A stretch of 64,000 bases of DNA from Alnus glutinosa (Eukaryota > Streptophyta > Magnoliopsida > Fagales > Betulaceae). The notes beneath the pieces were generated by a model, which was not told where the DNA came from, made no database searches, and saw only the letters and a list, made by a program, of their open reading frames with translations. The position numbers and the translations under genes were made by a program. The DNA lies in the NCBI RefSeq assembly GCF_958979055.1, contig NC_084889.1, forward strand, positions 7,805,761 through 7,869,760, in the 5' to 3' direction. This document shows positions 11,820 to 21,366 of the stretch, one piece after another; position 1 is the stretch's first letter, and each line of letters starts with the position of its first letter.

Positions 11820-14283
11820 TATTTATTTATTAAGTATATTTCAGTTGATAATTGATACATTTTGTCTGCATATGTCTATATCTTTTCTTGTTTAATGTGA
11901 TCAAAGTATATGGTGGATGTGGTTATATCTAATCTAAATGCAACCCTTTAATAGACTTGCGTGTTGCTACCAACAGGTTGTTAGCAAACTGGATTCTCAC
12001 TCAGATTCAATTGAATGTATTGGTTTTGCACCAAGCCAAGGACCAAGGTAAGCTAATCTCTCTCTTCATCGTTAAGGAGGTTCTATTAACTGCCAATTGT
12101 AAAAGAATATTTGTACTAAGAGAGCTTTTAAGATTTAGTGCATATCTGAAATGAAAGACATAGGACAGGATGTTTGACACCAAAACTGGAGCAGCATCTT
12201 TATTCAGCATGAAACTTAAAGAAAAGGAGGGTATGTAGTAAAGATTTTGGGAAGAAGATTTGGGCGCTATAATTTTTTGTTTTCTTTTTTACAAGTAATT
12301 GAAATATCATTAAAGGCGCTCTCAGGTACACATGAAGTTTACAAAAGAAACCACCTAGCTAGTAGGAGGAAAAAGAACAAGGAACTGGCTACAAGTAGGA
12401 TTTTCATTGTTTTAAGGGGCCAGAATAGTGCTTAGTAAAAAATAGTCGATAAAGAGTAAAAATGAAGAGAAAGAAGAAAATAGAAGAAACCTAGGCATCG
12501 AACCTAGATAGGTAGGCATTACTGGTAAGAATAGATGCTTATGCATCCTGACATGACACCAATAAATCATGAAGCTGTCAATTTTTTTCTTTCATTCATT
12601 TATTTGCTTGAGAAAATATTGTGTCGTTAGTTAAATAGGTTCCTATCAACCAAACTTGGGTTGGACCAAGTTGGCCCAAGTCAACATACTGGGACCAAAA
12701 AGTGAACCTAAAAGACCCACAAAACTGATCCAACCTGACACATAAGACCACAAAACAAAAGGCAGAAGCCAACTAAGTGCTAAGACTCAAGACTAATATT
12801 GTCATGTAAGCTCCATAGCTCATCAAGCTCCCAAGTGGCGTGCATATTCACTTTGATACCCCATTGCATTCTGAATCGGACTTCATCTGAGAAACAAATC
12901 AGTAGATAAGGGTAGGCAGGGTAAAACAGCAGCATGAAGTTTTATCCCTGATAATATAAACAAGTATTATTTGGTTGGAAAAGGAGGGGAAATAAAGTAG
13001 TTTAAAATATAATTAATTTGGATTGATATTATCGGATGTCTACATGCCTATCGTGCTTTGATTTGGTTGATCACCAGTTAATTCATTGCTTGAGAGTTAT
13101 GGTCCTTTGTTTTTTTGGGGTTTAATGGTTGTTGTTGCCCCAGAAAGTGGTGAGGTGTATTTCACTTGGAAAGGTATTTTTGGTAGGCATAGAAACAGTT
13201 TTAACTGGAAAGCAGCCCCCCTTTGCCTTACGTGGACAATATGGAGAGAGGAGAACAATCACACGTTTGATGGCTTTTGAGTTCTCTATCAAATTGAGAG
13301 GTCTCCTGGGGGTTCCTGTAGGAGACATTTGTTCATCAAATCAATGCACTCAATCCCCTGAGTTGTGTCTGTCTTCTTGATGTCAGCGTGTGAATTGCTT
13401 AAGTGGCTCTGCTATATATTTCACTCTCTGGACCTTGCATTATTTTAGTTCTAAGTAAACTTTCTGAACTGAATAGCCCAAGTATTGATTGTTCTGAATG
13501 GGTTGAAGAATGCTGAGGTATGCAAGACTGCTACGAGCAAATAAGAACTAAAAGATTTACTTATCAAAAAAAAAAAGAACTAAAAGATTATGTAACTTTG
13601 AAGAGATAAAAGTAATAAGATCTTATAATTTCTTTTTCGTAGTTTCTCTTCTCCCAAAATGACAGCCTCATTGAAGAAAAACATAAGATCATAAGATCTT
13701 TTACAATTTTCATATTTGTTGGAGAAATATGTAATTGATATGACTTTCTATTGATGTTGTCTATTGGTAACACTTTTATGACTCAAAATTGTGCATGCCA
13801 GCTCTAACTGGGCCGCAACAGGAGGCATGGACAAGAAGCTTGTAGTCTGGGATCTGCAGCACTCAATGCCTCGTAGCACATGCGAGCATGAGGTTTGTCA
13901 GAAATTTTATGGTTGCATAAAATTAGTGCTCTATATATCTTAATTAATTTCCAGTTATAATGAGCCTGCCTCCAGTCATCTGTGTTTGGTGGACTAAACT
14001 CTGTAATTAAGATTTCTATAACCAATCTAACAGGGGGCTTTCTACCTTGTGACAGGATGGAGTGACATGCTTGACATGGCTTGGTGCATCTAATTACCTG
14101 GCAACAGGTTGTATTGATGGGAAGGTACGAGTATGGGATGGTCGCTCCGGTGATTGTATAAGGACCTTCAGCGGCCATGACGGTGCAATTCAGTCTCTAT
14201 CTGTATCTGCTAACTGCGATTTCCTTGTTTCAGTTTCAATTGATGAAACTGCCAGAGTTTTTGAGATTGCAGAGTTTCTGTAA
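3931..14283 (+). CDS. AAMP: AAMP/Sqt1-type WD40 repeat protein, complete 11-exon gene
   Basis: Exons: 3931-4033, 4105-4155, 4387-4431, 5104-5223, 6143-6288, 6367-6514, 6633-6716, 7883-7998, 11977-12047, 13802-13892, 14056-14283. They sum to 1203 nt, i.e. 400 codons plus TAA, and all junctions are GT-AG. The start is the first in-frame ATG (MKSPTPHQHDEEDDD); the frame is open upstream only from a GTG. An acidic N-terminus of about 60 residues precedes seven WD40 blades, from HVFTGHTGELYTVACSPTD through GHDGAIQSLSVSANCDFLV. It matches the plant orthologue of animal AAMP and yeast Sqt1 (Arabidopsis At1g71840 from memory, similar length). Sqt1 is a chaperone for ribosomal protein uL16/Rpl10; the same job here is inferred. 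Intron 8 (about 4 kb) contains a LINE, and the segment from intron 7 onward is duplicated downstream. Confidence 0.93.
4785..4895 (-). mobile_element. Antisense LINE 3' tail in AAMP intron 3
   Basis: Read on the minus strand, this segment gives AGTGTACTTAGAGGCGCC, TTACGCTTTTAATAAGAC and TTTACTTATAAG. That is the same 3' end seen on the intron-8 LINE near 10450-10500 and at 57771-57857. It is a short 5'-truncated LINE copy in reverse orientation within the intron, with no coding capacity. Confidence 0.6.
8650..10530 (+). mobile_element. Degraded L1-type LINE in AAMP intron 8
   Basis: A non-LTR retrotransposon fragment in the sense orientation of the gene. Near 9390-9450 a frame reads [16 protein letters not shown], typical of plant L1 ORF2 before its C-terminal zinc-binding domain. 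At 10000-10260 frames read VFFAWSAALCK, MDRCCMCKR and DYLFLHCD, which is the reverse-transcriptase zinc-binding (zf-RVT) signature. The frame shifts several times and carries stops, so the element is dead. It ends in an A-rich tail near 10495-10530 after TTAGTTTATTACTTATAAAA. The stretch 8650-9350 is probably the same element but is less certain. The same LINE sits at the same place in the second duplicate, so it inserted before the duplication. Confidence 0.75.
11161..11268. repeat. Short tandem duplication in AAMP intron 8
   Basis: Two adjacent units of about 54 bases share TGTTCATTATTAGTTGGTAT. The same pair occurs in the second duplicate near 26123-26228, so it predates the segmental duplication. 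Confidence 0.8.
11773..11815. repeat. (TA)n microsatellite in AAMP intron 8
   Basis: About 40 bases of alternating TA. The paralogous position near 26743-26765 has only a short interrupted tract, so the array expanded or contracted after duplication. Confidence 0.85.
12285..12385 (-). mobile_element. Antisense LINE 3' tail in AAMP intron 9
   Basis: The minus strand reads GTGTACCTGAGAGCGCC, TTTAATGATATTTCAATT and ACTTGTAAAAAA, resembling the LINE 3' end seen at 4785-4895. The second duplicate carries it near 27230-27335 with a slightly fuller sequence (ATTAAAAGCAAAAGGCGC). Confidence 0.45.
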
Positions 14284-15920
14284 ACAAATAAGCTTTCTAT
14301 CCTTGAAATATCTGAGGTCTTCCTGGGGTAGCAAAGCTTTTAATTTACAAAGGAAACAAGTTGATCATTAACAATATATGCTTCGTGACCAAATTTGTCA
14401 CATGGTATTATATTCGGGCTCTTACAAGTAATATTCTTTGTAAATTTTTTCTTCATTTTTCTTCGGTTCCATTTTATGTTGCTGTTAACAAATACAGAAT
14501 TAGAGCCCTCTGTCTCTTTAAACACTTGATTTATACACAAAATTTGGTCACAAAAAAAATTAGAAAATGAACCTTAACACGGTTGAGGAACATTTCAAGT
14601 GAATAAAGAAGACAAGAGGAGAAAAGGAAGAAGAGAAAAGAATAGCAAGAAATCTACATTATTTCCTTTGGGTGTTTTTTTTTCTTCCCCAAGCAACAAG
14701 AGGGAAATGGAAAGGGTAGATTAAAACAAAACAAAGAAAAAAAAAGGGCTGAGGCAACCCTACAATAAGCCTTAATACAATCATATCAGTGCAAGAAAGC
14801 ATATAAATAAAAGAAAATGTGCCAAATAAATAACACGTCTTATAGTTTTTTGGCACAAACGCCAAGAAAGATGGCAAGATGGTTGCCAGTTAAGGCAGTT
14901 TGTAATGTTGTACTAAAGATGACATAAAAAGGAGTACGAACCTTAAAAGGTCCCTCAACCTTTCTTGTACCAAAGACGGCATTCTCAAGAAGCATAAGAA
15001 CGGGCACGAATTTTAAAAGATCTTTCAACCTTTCTCATATCAAAAATGACATTTTTAAGAGGTACTAGAAGGGGCACGAACCTCATAAAGTCCCTCAACC
15101 CTTTCTCCGATTAGCCTAGAGAAAGTGTTGATATAGTTTTTTGTGCATTTCCCTTCTTTTCTTCTTAGACTTCACACAAAAATTTCTACCTCAATTTTCA
15201 AGGCCAAAAGATTGCTCAATTGTTTAGGCTAATTATAAAATTTAGCCTATTAATTGACCTTCCAATAAGTGTCGGAGAGGAGAGGAGCTCTTCCCTTATA
15301 TATATTTTTTTATCCCTTATATTTTGTTTTTGTTTTCGTAGTTGGATCTACTACCCGTCTGCCTCCACTTTTTCCCATATGTCACTCCATCACCTTGGCT
15401 GACGTATGCACCACCCATCATGTATGTAACCCACATAGTGTCACTTTTTTTTTCTTTTTCTTTTTTTAATATTTTTTGGCGGCTGATTCTCTCGCCTTCA
15501 CTTTCTCCTTCAGCTGATTCCCCTTCTTTTGCCTATGGAGACAGCCAAATCCAATTCTGATGTCCCCTAAGCATCATCAACAGAGTACCTCCCTTGTTGA
15601 ACATCGCAATGGAGCTCATTTTCAGTAGCTTTGGTGTAGTTGTTATCGTACTATCTTTCCTTTCGTGGCTACCAAGATCTCTTACCATAAAGTTTCTCCA
15701 AACAGCCTATTCACGAGACTATCTCAAAATTTGCAACTTCTAACAGTCCCTTTCTTGTGCCAAGAAGCCATTGGGCTGAGCCATTTATTTAACCTATTCT
15801 TAATTTTATTGTTATTATTATTACTTATTTATTACACTGTAATGTCTATTCTATGGCCTTTGTTGGAGTGCTCCACTCCCTCTTTCTGATTTTTTTTTTT
15901 ATTTTTTTTTTTGTAAAAAA
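14284..15920. other. AAMP 3' flank with a 70-base tandem repeat
   Basis: The AAMP 3' UTR and flank. Near 14914-15110 a unit of about 57-70 bases recurs three times (keyed by GGCACGAA, CCCTCAACC and CTTTCT). Near 15340-15440 a pyrimidine-rich stretch (GGATCTACTACCCGTCTGCC) resembles the minus strand of 37090-37160, so part of this flank is a dispersed repeat. No gene seen. The whole region recurs at 29223-30838. Confidence 0.6.
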
Positions 15921-16687
15921 AAAATATTGAAAACACATGAAATTAATGCAGAAACAAGGCCAGGCCCAATAGGTTTAACCGACCACCCTGAAACACAGCG
16001 TTTTAGGTATCAAACCCACCATCTCTCATCTATAAAAGCAAAAGCCAAAAAAAAAACAACAGCCAACATTAATTTCTCTCTCAATTAGCTCTTTGCTCTT
16101 CCTCTCTGTTTCTCTATCAATCTTGGAAAACCCTAATTTTTCTTGGCAACCAAACACGGACCCTCGATGTTGAGCGCCTCACGGGGCTGCACCTGTTGCC
16201 GTGGCGATTCCTTCGAGCGTGACGACATTACGGGGCATCTGGTGTGCTTGGCATGCGGGCTCATCCAGGAGTTCGACAACTACGACGCGCAGCTCGGCGG
16301 CCTCAACGATCCACAAGGCACCTCCGTCCGCGTCGGCACCGCAGGTACGGGCACTGTTTACACTTACAAACAAAGGAAAGTCTTCGGGGCCCAAAGCCTC
16401 ATCGACAAATTGACCTTTACGCTAGGCTTGTCCGATGCCAAATCGGGCGACATTAAAACCATGGTCGCCAGAATAATCGAGAGCGAATTCGGAGAGGGTG
16501 TTTGGTTCCCAATCTTGATCGGTGCTTGCGCCTACGTAGTTATGTGAAAAGATAACAAGCCGTTGCCGAGGTGGCCTCTGCCATCGACTCCGATATCTAT
16601 GAGTTTGGTAGAATGGTGGCGCATGTGGTGGATTTCTTGGATCTGAAAGGGTTAGTGAAGTTTCTGGAGTTCGATATCGTATGGTCA
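15920..16687 (+). repeat. Left arm of the PTF2 inverted repeat
   Basis: Starting AAATATTGAAAACACATG and ending GATATCGTATGGTCA, this arm is the reverse complement of 18225-18999 with scattered mismatches and short deletions. It contains the PTF2 promoter, leader and about the first 185 codons. It abuts the end of the AAMP duplicate directly through a poly-T/poly-A junction. Confidence 0.93.
16143..16687 (+). pseudogene. Truncated, broken PTF2 copy
   Basis: Plus-strand inverted copy of the 5' third of PTF2. The zinc ribbon (CTCCRGDSF ... CLACGLIQEF) and the start of the first cyclin fold (SLIDKLTFTLGL) are present. A TGA at 16545-16547 replaces the Arg codon that follows YVVM in the intact gene, and six bases are missing just after. 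Homology ends at 16687, where unrelated sequence follows. The intact start corresponds to the ATG at 16168. The promoter copy, including TATAAAAG near 16032, is retained, so it could still be transcribed toward the intact gene. It cannot give a full protein. Confidence 0.9.
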
Positions 16688-17108
16688 AAGAATGGGGGAC
16701 ATGAATATTGAAAGAAAAAGTTCATATCATCATTTAGGGCGTATTTAGGTAACAATTGTTTTTTTATCATATTTTATTTTTTTAAAAAAACATGTTTGAA
16801 TTGTATTTTAGAATTCAAATTATACTAAGATTTTATAATTTTTATTCAACTTTTTTTTAATTCTGTCATGGGTTTTCTAAACCATCCAAACATAATTTTA
16901 AAAATAAGTTCTCAAATACAAAACAATCACACACTCAAAGGAGGCCCAACCTTGTAAACAAAAATTATCTATGGATGTATAAGAATTTACATAACATGAA
17001 AACCAAAAATATATGTAAATTCTTCTCGCAGTAGATGCTTAAACAAAAGAGCTGCCGAAAAATGTCTCTTTGACCATGCAGTTGCAAAGGCATCCAAGTA
17101 CATTCCAA

Positions 17109-18752
17109 CTATTTTGCCTTCCATGGCAGAACCTCTGGCAAAACTCCACCGTTAAACACATGCAAGTCGAGCAAGGTATTGTAATGCCCCTTCTCAATTT
17201 CCTCCTCTTTCACTTCATGGAGGAGGAGAGTTTCAATAATAAAATCTTCCCAATCAATATCATTAACTCGCCTTCTATTTCTCTTCTTCTTAGCATGTAC
17301 AGATTCCAAAGAGCAACTATCACAGCTCTCAACCAAATCGGTTCTTGATGGATGCATAACTCTATTAATCCGTACTTTAGCAGCATTTATCTTTTCTCTT
17401 CTCCTCTTATAAACCCTACAACCAGTAACGAAAGATGGGGGCAAAGCATCCAATCCTACGTCTTTCTCCAATATTTGCTTGAGTAACAGCTTTTTGGTCA
17501 GGTCTGATTTCCCATTCCACCAATCCGTACAGGCAAGATGCTTAAATCCTATCCTCTTCTTTCCACGAATGTCAACACTCCCTTCCGTGGAATTTTTTTT
17601 GTTACGCATCTTATTCAAAAATTCTTTGTACATCAAAGATAAGCATTCATGTGAGAGCTTCATCCTATCCAAATCATTATCATCATTTCCCGCTCTCACA
17701 ATCCCACCATTCTGTTCAACCTCAATGTTCTCCTCACCATACCCATCAGTCACGTACTCAACATCTTTCCTCAAACACTCACTAACCACATCTCCCAAAT
17801 CAACCCCAATAGCACCATCTACTTTCTTCCTCTTCTTGTCAACGGGCATCTCCATTGACTTCCTCTCCATATACTCGATCACAAATGGCGCACTCTTAAC
17901 CACATTCTTGACAGTGACATCTTCCCCCCAAGGCAAAACCTGAGCCACCTTCACCAGCGACTCCAAAAACTCCCTATACCTCAACCTACTCGTCGTGACA
18001 TTGGCGTGAACCTCCCGCGCCACATCCTCGATCCTCATATCCACCCCATTCAACTCCGCCACCAGAACCAGCACTGCCGCCACCACCGGCATTGGCCTCC
18101 GTCCCGTCGTCAAGAACCACTTCACAGCACACTGTATCAAAAAAATCCCCTGTTTCCTCATTGTCTCCACCTTATCCCTCCCCACCCTAGAAAGGGTCGA
18201 GCTTTTCCTCACCGCCCGTTCGAATGACCATACGATATCGAACTCCGGAAACTCCACTGACCCTTTCAGATCCAAGAAATCCACCACACGCGCCACCATT
18301 CTACCTAACTCGTAGATATCGGAGTCGATGACCGAGGCCACCTCGGCAATCGGCAACGGCTTGTTATCTTTTCGCATAACTACATAGGCGCAAGCACCGA
18401 TCAAGATTGGGAACCAGACACCCTCTCCGAATTCGCTCTCGGTTATTCTGGCGACCATGGTTTTAATGTCGCCCGATTTGGCATCGGACAAGCCTAGCGT
18501 ACAGGTCAATTTGTCGATGAGGCTTTGGGCCCCGAAGACTTTCCTTTGTTTGTAAGTGTAAACAGTGCCCGTACCTGCGGTGCCGACGCGGACGGAGGTG
18601 CCCTGTGGACCGTTGAGGCCGCCGAGCTGCGCGTCGTAGTTGTCAAACTCCTGGATGAGCCCGCATGCCAAGCACACCAGATGCCCCGTAATGTCGTCAC
18701 GCTCGAAGGAATCGCCGCGGCAACTGGTGCAGCCCCGTGAGGCGCTCGACAT
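17109..18752 (-). CDS. PTF2: Plant-specific TFIIB-related protein PTF2, intronless
   Basis: A single 547-codon frame. An N-terminal zinc ribbon uses C8, C11, C27 and C30 (CTSC ... CLAC). Two cyclin-like TFIIB folds follow, roughly residues 75-170 and 185-285 (KWFLTTGRRPMPVVAAVL). The basic C-terminus carries WWNGKSDLTKKLLLKQILE and ends near EEEIEKGHYNTLLDLHVFN, both diagnostic of Arabidopsis PTF2 (At4g35540). PTF2 is a general transcription factor expressed in pollen that works with TBP and RNA polymerase; that function is from the literature. The start is the ATG at 18752. A TATAAAAG box lies on the minus strand at 18888-18881, about 130 bases upstream. The inverted partial copy at 16143-16687 faces it. 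Confidence 0.92.
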   Translation of the reverse strand: MSSASRGCTSCRGDSFERDDITGHLVCLACGLIQEFDNYDAQLGGLNGPQGTSVRVGTAGTGTVYTYKQRKVFGAQSLIDKLTCTLGLSDAKSGDIKTMVARITESEFGEGVWFPILIGACAYVVMRKDNKPLPIAEVASVIDSDIYELGRMVARVVDFLDLKGSVEFPEFDIVWSFERAVRKSSTLSRVGRDKVETMRKQGIFLIQCAVKWFLTTGRRPMPVVAAVLVLVAELNGVDMRIEDVAREVHANVTTSRLRYREFLESLVKVAQVLPWGEDVTVKNVVKSAPFVIEYMERKSMEMPVDKKRKKVDGAIGVDLGDVVSECLRKDVEYVTDGYGEENIEVEQNGGIVRAGNDDNDLDRMKLSHECLSLMYKEFLNKMRNKKNSTEGSVDIRGKKRIGFKHLACTDWWNGKSDLTKKLLLKQILEKDVGLDALPPSFVTGCRVYKRRREKINAAKVRINRVMHPSRTDLVESCDSCSLESVHAKKKRNRRRVNDIDWEDFIIETLLLHEVKEEEIEKGHYNTLLDLHVFNGGVLPEVLPWKAK

Positions 18753-18999
18753 CGAGGGTCAGTGTTTGGTTGCCAATAAAAATTAGGGTTTTCCAAGATT
18801 GATAGAGAAACAGAGAGGAAGAGTAAAGAGCTAATTGAGAGAGAAATTAATGTCGGCTGTTGTTTTGTTTTTGGCTTTTGCTTTTATAGATGAGAGATGG
18901 TGGGTTTGATACCTAAAACGCTGTGTTTCAGGGTGGTCGGTTAAACCTATTGGGCCTGGCCTTGTTTCTGCATTAATTTCATGTGTTTTCAATATTTTT
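18225..18999 (-). repeat. Right arm of the PTF2 inverted repeat
   Basis: Reverse-complement partner of 15920-16687, separated from it by about 1.5 kb holding the rest of PTF2. This arm belongs to the intact gene. Confidence 0.93.
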
Positions 19000-19068
19000 C
19001 TTTCTTTCCTAGGGTGGTCGGTTAAACCTATTGGGCCTGGCCTTGTTTCTGCATGAATTTCATGTGTT
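18930..19068. repeat. Direct repeat of the PTF2 upstream region
   Basis: The segment AGGGTGGTCGGTTAAACC... at 18930-18987 is repeated at 19011-19068 with one clear change (CATTAATTT to CATGAATTT). The second copy runs without a gap into the SERK exon-1 fragment, marking a rearrangement breakpoint near 19068. Confidence 0.9.
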
Positions 19069-20303
19069 GATCTTGGTGGTTCATCCATTATGCTTGATTT
19101 TGGCTAACATGGAAGGTTTGTTTGGATATTCTTGCTGTGCTCTCTTGCTCTCTCAGTGTATTTCTTTTACTTCGATCGTTGTTTTTGCGATATTTATCGC
19201 TTTTTGGGAGTGGGTGTTTTTTTAATTGTGACAAAAAGGGTTCTGTTTTGGTGCTAGCGGAAGTGGGTGTGTTTAACTTAATTAGTTTATTTAGTTGCGT
19301 GATAATTGTTATTGATGATATTTCTTAACTTAGAATGTCATTTTCTTTTATTGATTGCTTTGTGTTACTTGGTTTCTATTCAAAGTAATTAGTTTGAGTA
19401 GATGGGTGCTGATCCTTTAGTGCAACAGAGGGTTTTGTGCCGGTTATTACTTGTAGTCTGGTGTTTTTGTTGCAACAGTGACATTGGTACTTGAAAGAAT
19501 TCTAAAGGCAATTCTTTCTTTTCTGGATGCCCTTATGCATAAATTAGCGCATAACTAGTGAGTGGATGATACTGTGAGAGTAATGGCAGCGTTAGATAAT
19601 TTTGACTAGGTTTTACCCTTCTCAATAAGGCCGTAAGCCAAGCTACTTGATACAAAAGGATCATTTTCCTACCATTTGTCCCCATTTAATGATCAACCAG
19701 GGATCCACTAGTTGAACTGAGAGGCACATTTTCTTTACATTCAATATTAATTAGCTTAAACTCAAGAAACTTATATCTCCTGAAATCTGTAAGTGTCAAT
19801 GTATTGCTTTGAGCTACATTCAGCTAAATTCTGCTTTGTTTGAGACATTTGGCGGTGTTTGTGGTGATTGGAGATGAGTTTACTTTCTCAGTATGTCTTT
19901 TCAAGTTTATAGCCTTTTATAGTCGGCACCTAATTGTGTTTGCTGCCTCTTGAAACAGGTGATGCTTTGCACAGCCTAAGGACCAACTTACAGGATCCTA
20001 ACAATGTCCTGCAGAGTTGGGATCCTACCCTGGTTAACCCCTGTACATGGTTTCATGTCACCTGCAACAATGATAATAGTGTCATAAGAGTGTAAGTTGT
20101 CTGTCCTTTTGTGTCTTCCAAGTACATGCATATGATGTAATTTTGGATTTTTTTTTTTTTTTAAAAAAAAAAATTGTATCATGATTTGCACAGACATCCA
20201 TTCTGATGCTTGTTTTAATGTTCTATCTCAGTGATCTTGGGAATGCAGCTTTGTCTGGTACACTTGTCCCACAGCTTGGCCTGCTCAGGAATTTACAGTA
20301 TTT
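19068..20303 (+). pseudogene. SERK receptor-kinase fragment, exons 1 (part) to 3
   Basis: Three exons with intact splice sites: the end of the signal-peptide exon (about 19068-19115, ILVVHPLCLILANMEG), exon 2 at 19959-20091 ([20 protein letters not shown], then [18 protein letters not shown]) and exon 3 at 20232-20303 (DLGNAALSGTLVPQLGLLRN). Sizes of 133 and 72 nt and the phases match SERK1/2-type somatic-embryogenesis receptor kinases. The start codon side is cut off at the junction with PTF2 flank, and no later leucine-rich repeat, transmembrane or kinase exon follows. It is a broken copy carried in by the rearrangement. Joining exon 3 to the downstream AAMP exon 8 would be out of phase, so no clean fusion is expected. 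Confidence 0.9.
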
Positions 20304-21031
20304 GTACGTCATGCTTGTTGCTTCAAAATCTTTTAGCACCTTTTTTAGTTTCTAGAATTGGTTCTTTGATGTGGGGAATGCATTTTAATTGTTGTTCTTT
20401 AAAGTTTTATGGTTTAGAAATTATCTTTATTCTAGTTTTGTTCTCATGTGGGGGATATGGTAAAGGAAAATAATGTTCATATGCATAAAATTCTAAACTA
20501 GTAGAAAATAATATAGATACATATGCCTTTTAAACTAGTAGAAAAGAAATTGAACTACTAGTAGTATGTGATCGAGCCAATTTAAACCGAATATTTAAAG
20601 TTCAAAATTTGTTTGTTTATTTGCTTTGAGCATGGGGAGAGGTAAAGTTCAAGTTCATCACCGATCTAGATTACAAGTTCAAGTTTCATTTACTTATTGT
20701 TCTAACAAGCTCAAATTTGTTCATAAGCTGCTTGATCAACTTGTTCTTTGTATGAAATAAATACTATGACTAAAATTTTACCCCTTCGTAAGTCTGTGCT
20801 AATGATTAATTACTTGAATTACTGTTAAGATTATATTTTTTTGGGTAAATAGATACTCTAATATTCATTTATGAACTTAAAAAAAATTAAATTCCTAACT
20901 TTTTGTTGATAAATAATCTATAATTTTTTTACCACGATAAAATAAATTGAAAATAATAAGTTTATATTTTATGGCCTTATCTACAAACTTAGACAATCTA
21001 ATCTCGAGGCTGTATAAGTATGTTTTATCCA

Positions 21032-21090
<59 letters not shown>

Positions 21091-21117
21091 ACACACACAC
21101 TCGCGTGTGTGTGTATT
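20304..21117. other. Gene-free stretch with a compound microsatellite
   Basis: The first part is SERK intron 3. From about 20540 the sequence resembles AT-rich repeat DNA. At 21036-21113 there is a compound microsatellite: (TC)n, then (GC)n, (AC)n and (TG)n. I see no gene. Confidence 0.6.
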
Positions 21118-21366
21118 TAGGCTTGGCAATTCGGGTTGTCGTGTTAACCCATCGGGTTAGCGTGTCAACCCGTTTAGCTAATTTGGTAAAAAAATGTCAT
21201 TATCGCGTCATAAATATGTTATAAACGGGTTGATGGGTCATAAACAGGTTGGCGGGTTATAAATGGGTCATAAATGGGTTGACGGGTTATAAACGAGTTA
21301 TAGCCTAAACCCAAACCCTATATATTCGTGTCGGATTCGCAGGTCGTGTCAAAATTGCCAAGCCTA
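21118..21366. mobile_element. hAT-type MITE with 14-base perfect TIRs
   Basis: The ends are TAGGCTTGGCAATT (21118-21131) and its exact complement AATTGCCAAGCCTA (21353-21366). Flanking octamers TGTGTATT (21110-21117) and TGTGTGTT (21367-21374) match at 7 of 8, as expected for the 8-base target duplication of hAT elements. The 249-base interior is rich in GGGTT/AACCC and has no coding capacity. It is non-autonomous. Confidence 0.9.

Larger units (their letters stand above)
6844..15905. repeat. Segmental duplication, copy 1 (AAMP exons 8-11 and 3' flank)
   Basis: From CTTGATGATCTGCAAAC at 6844 to the T-rich tract after CTCTTTCTGAT near 15890-15905, this segment matches 21815-30838 in order and orientation. 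By eye there are a few mismatches per hundred bases plus small indels. The left break lies in AAMP intron 7 and the right break in a poly-T/poly-A tract. Copy 1 keeps exons 1-7 and the promoter upstream, so it is the parental arrangement. Confidence 0.93.

Noticed and set aside
13804-14178. 124-codon minus-strand frame over AAMP exons 10-11 (and its twin at 28716-29132)
   Set aside because: It is antisense to conserved WD40 exons and has no family signature. It recurs only because the segment is duplicated.
17479-18227. Plus-strand frames of 154 and 73 codons
   Set aside because: Antisense shadows of PTF2.
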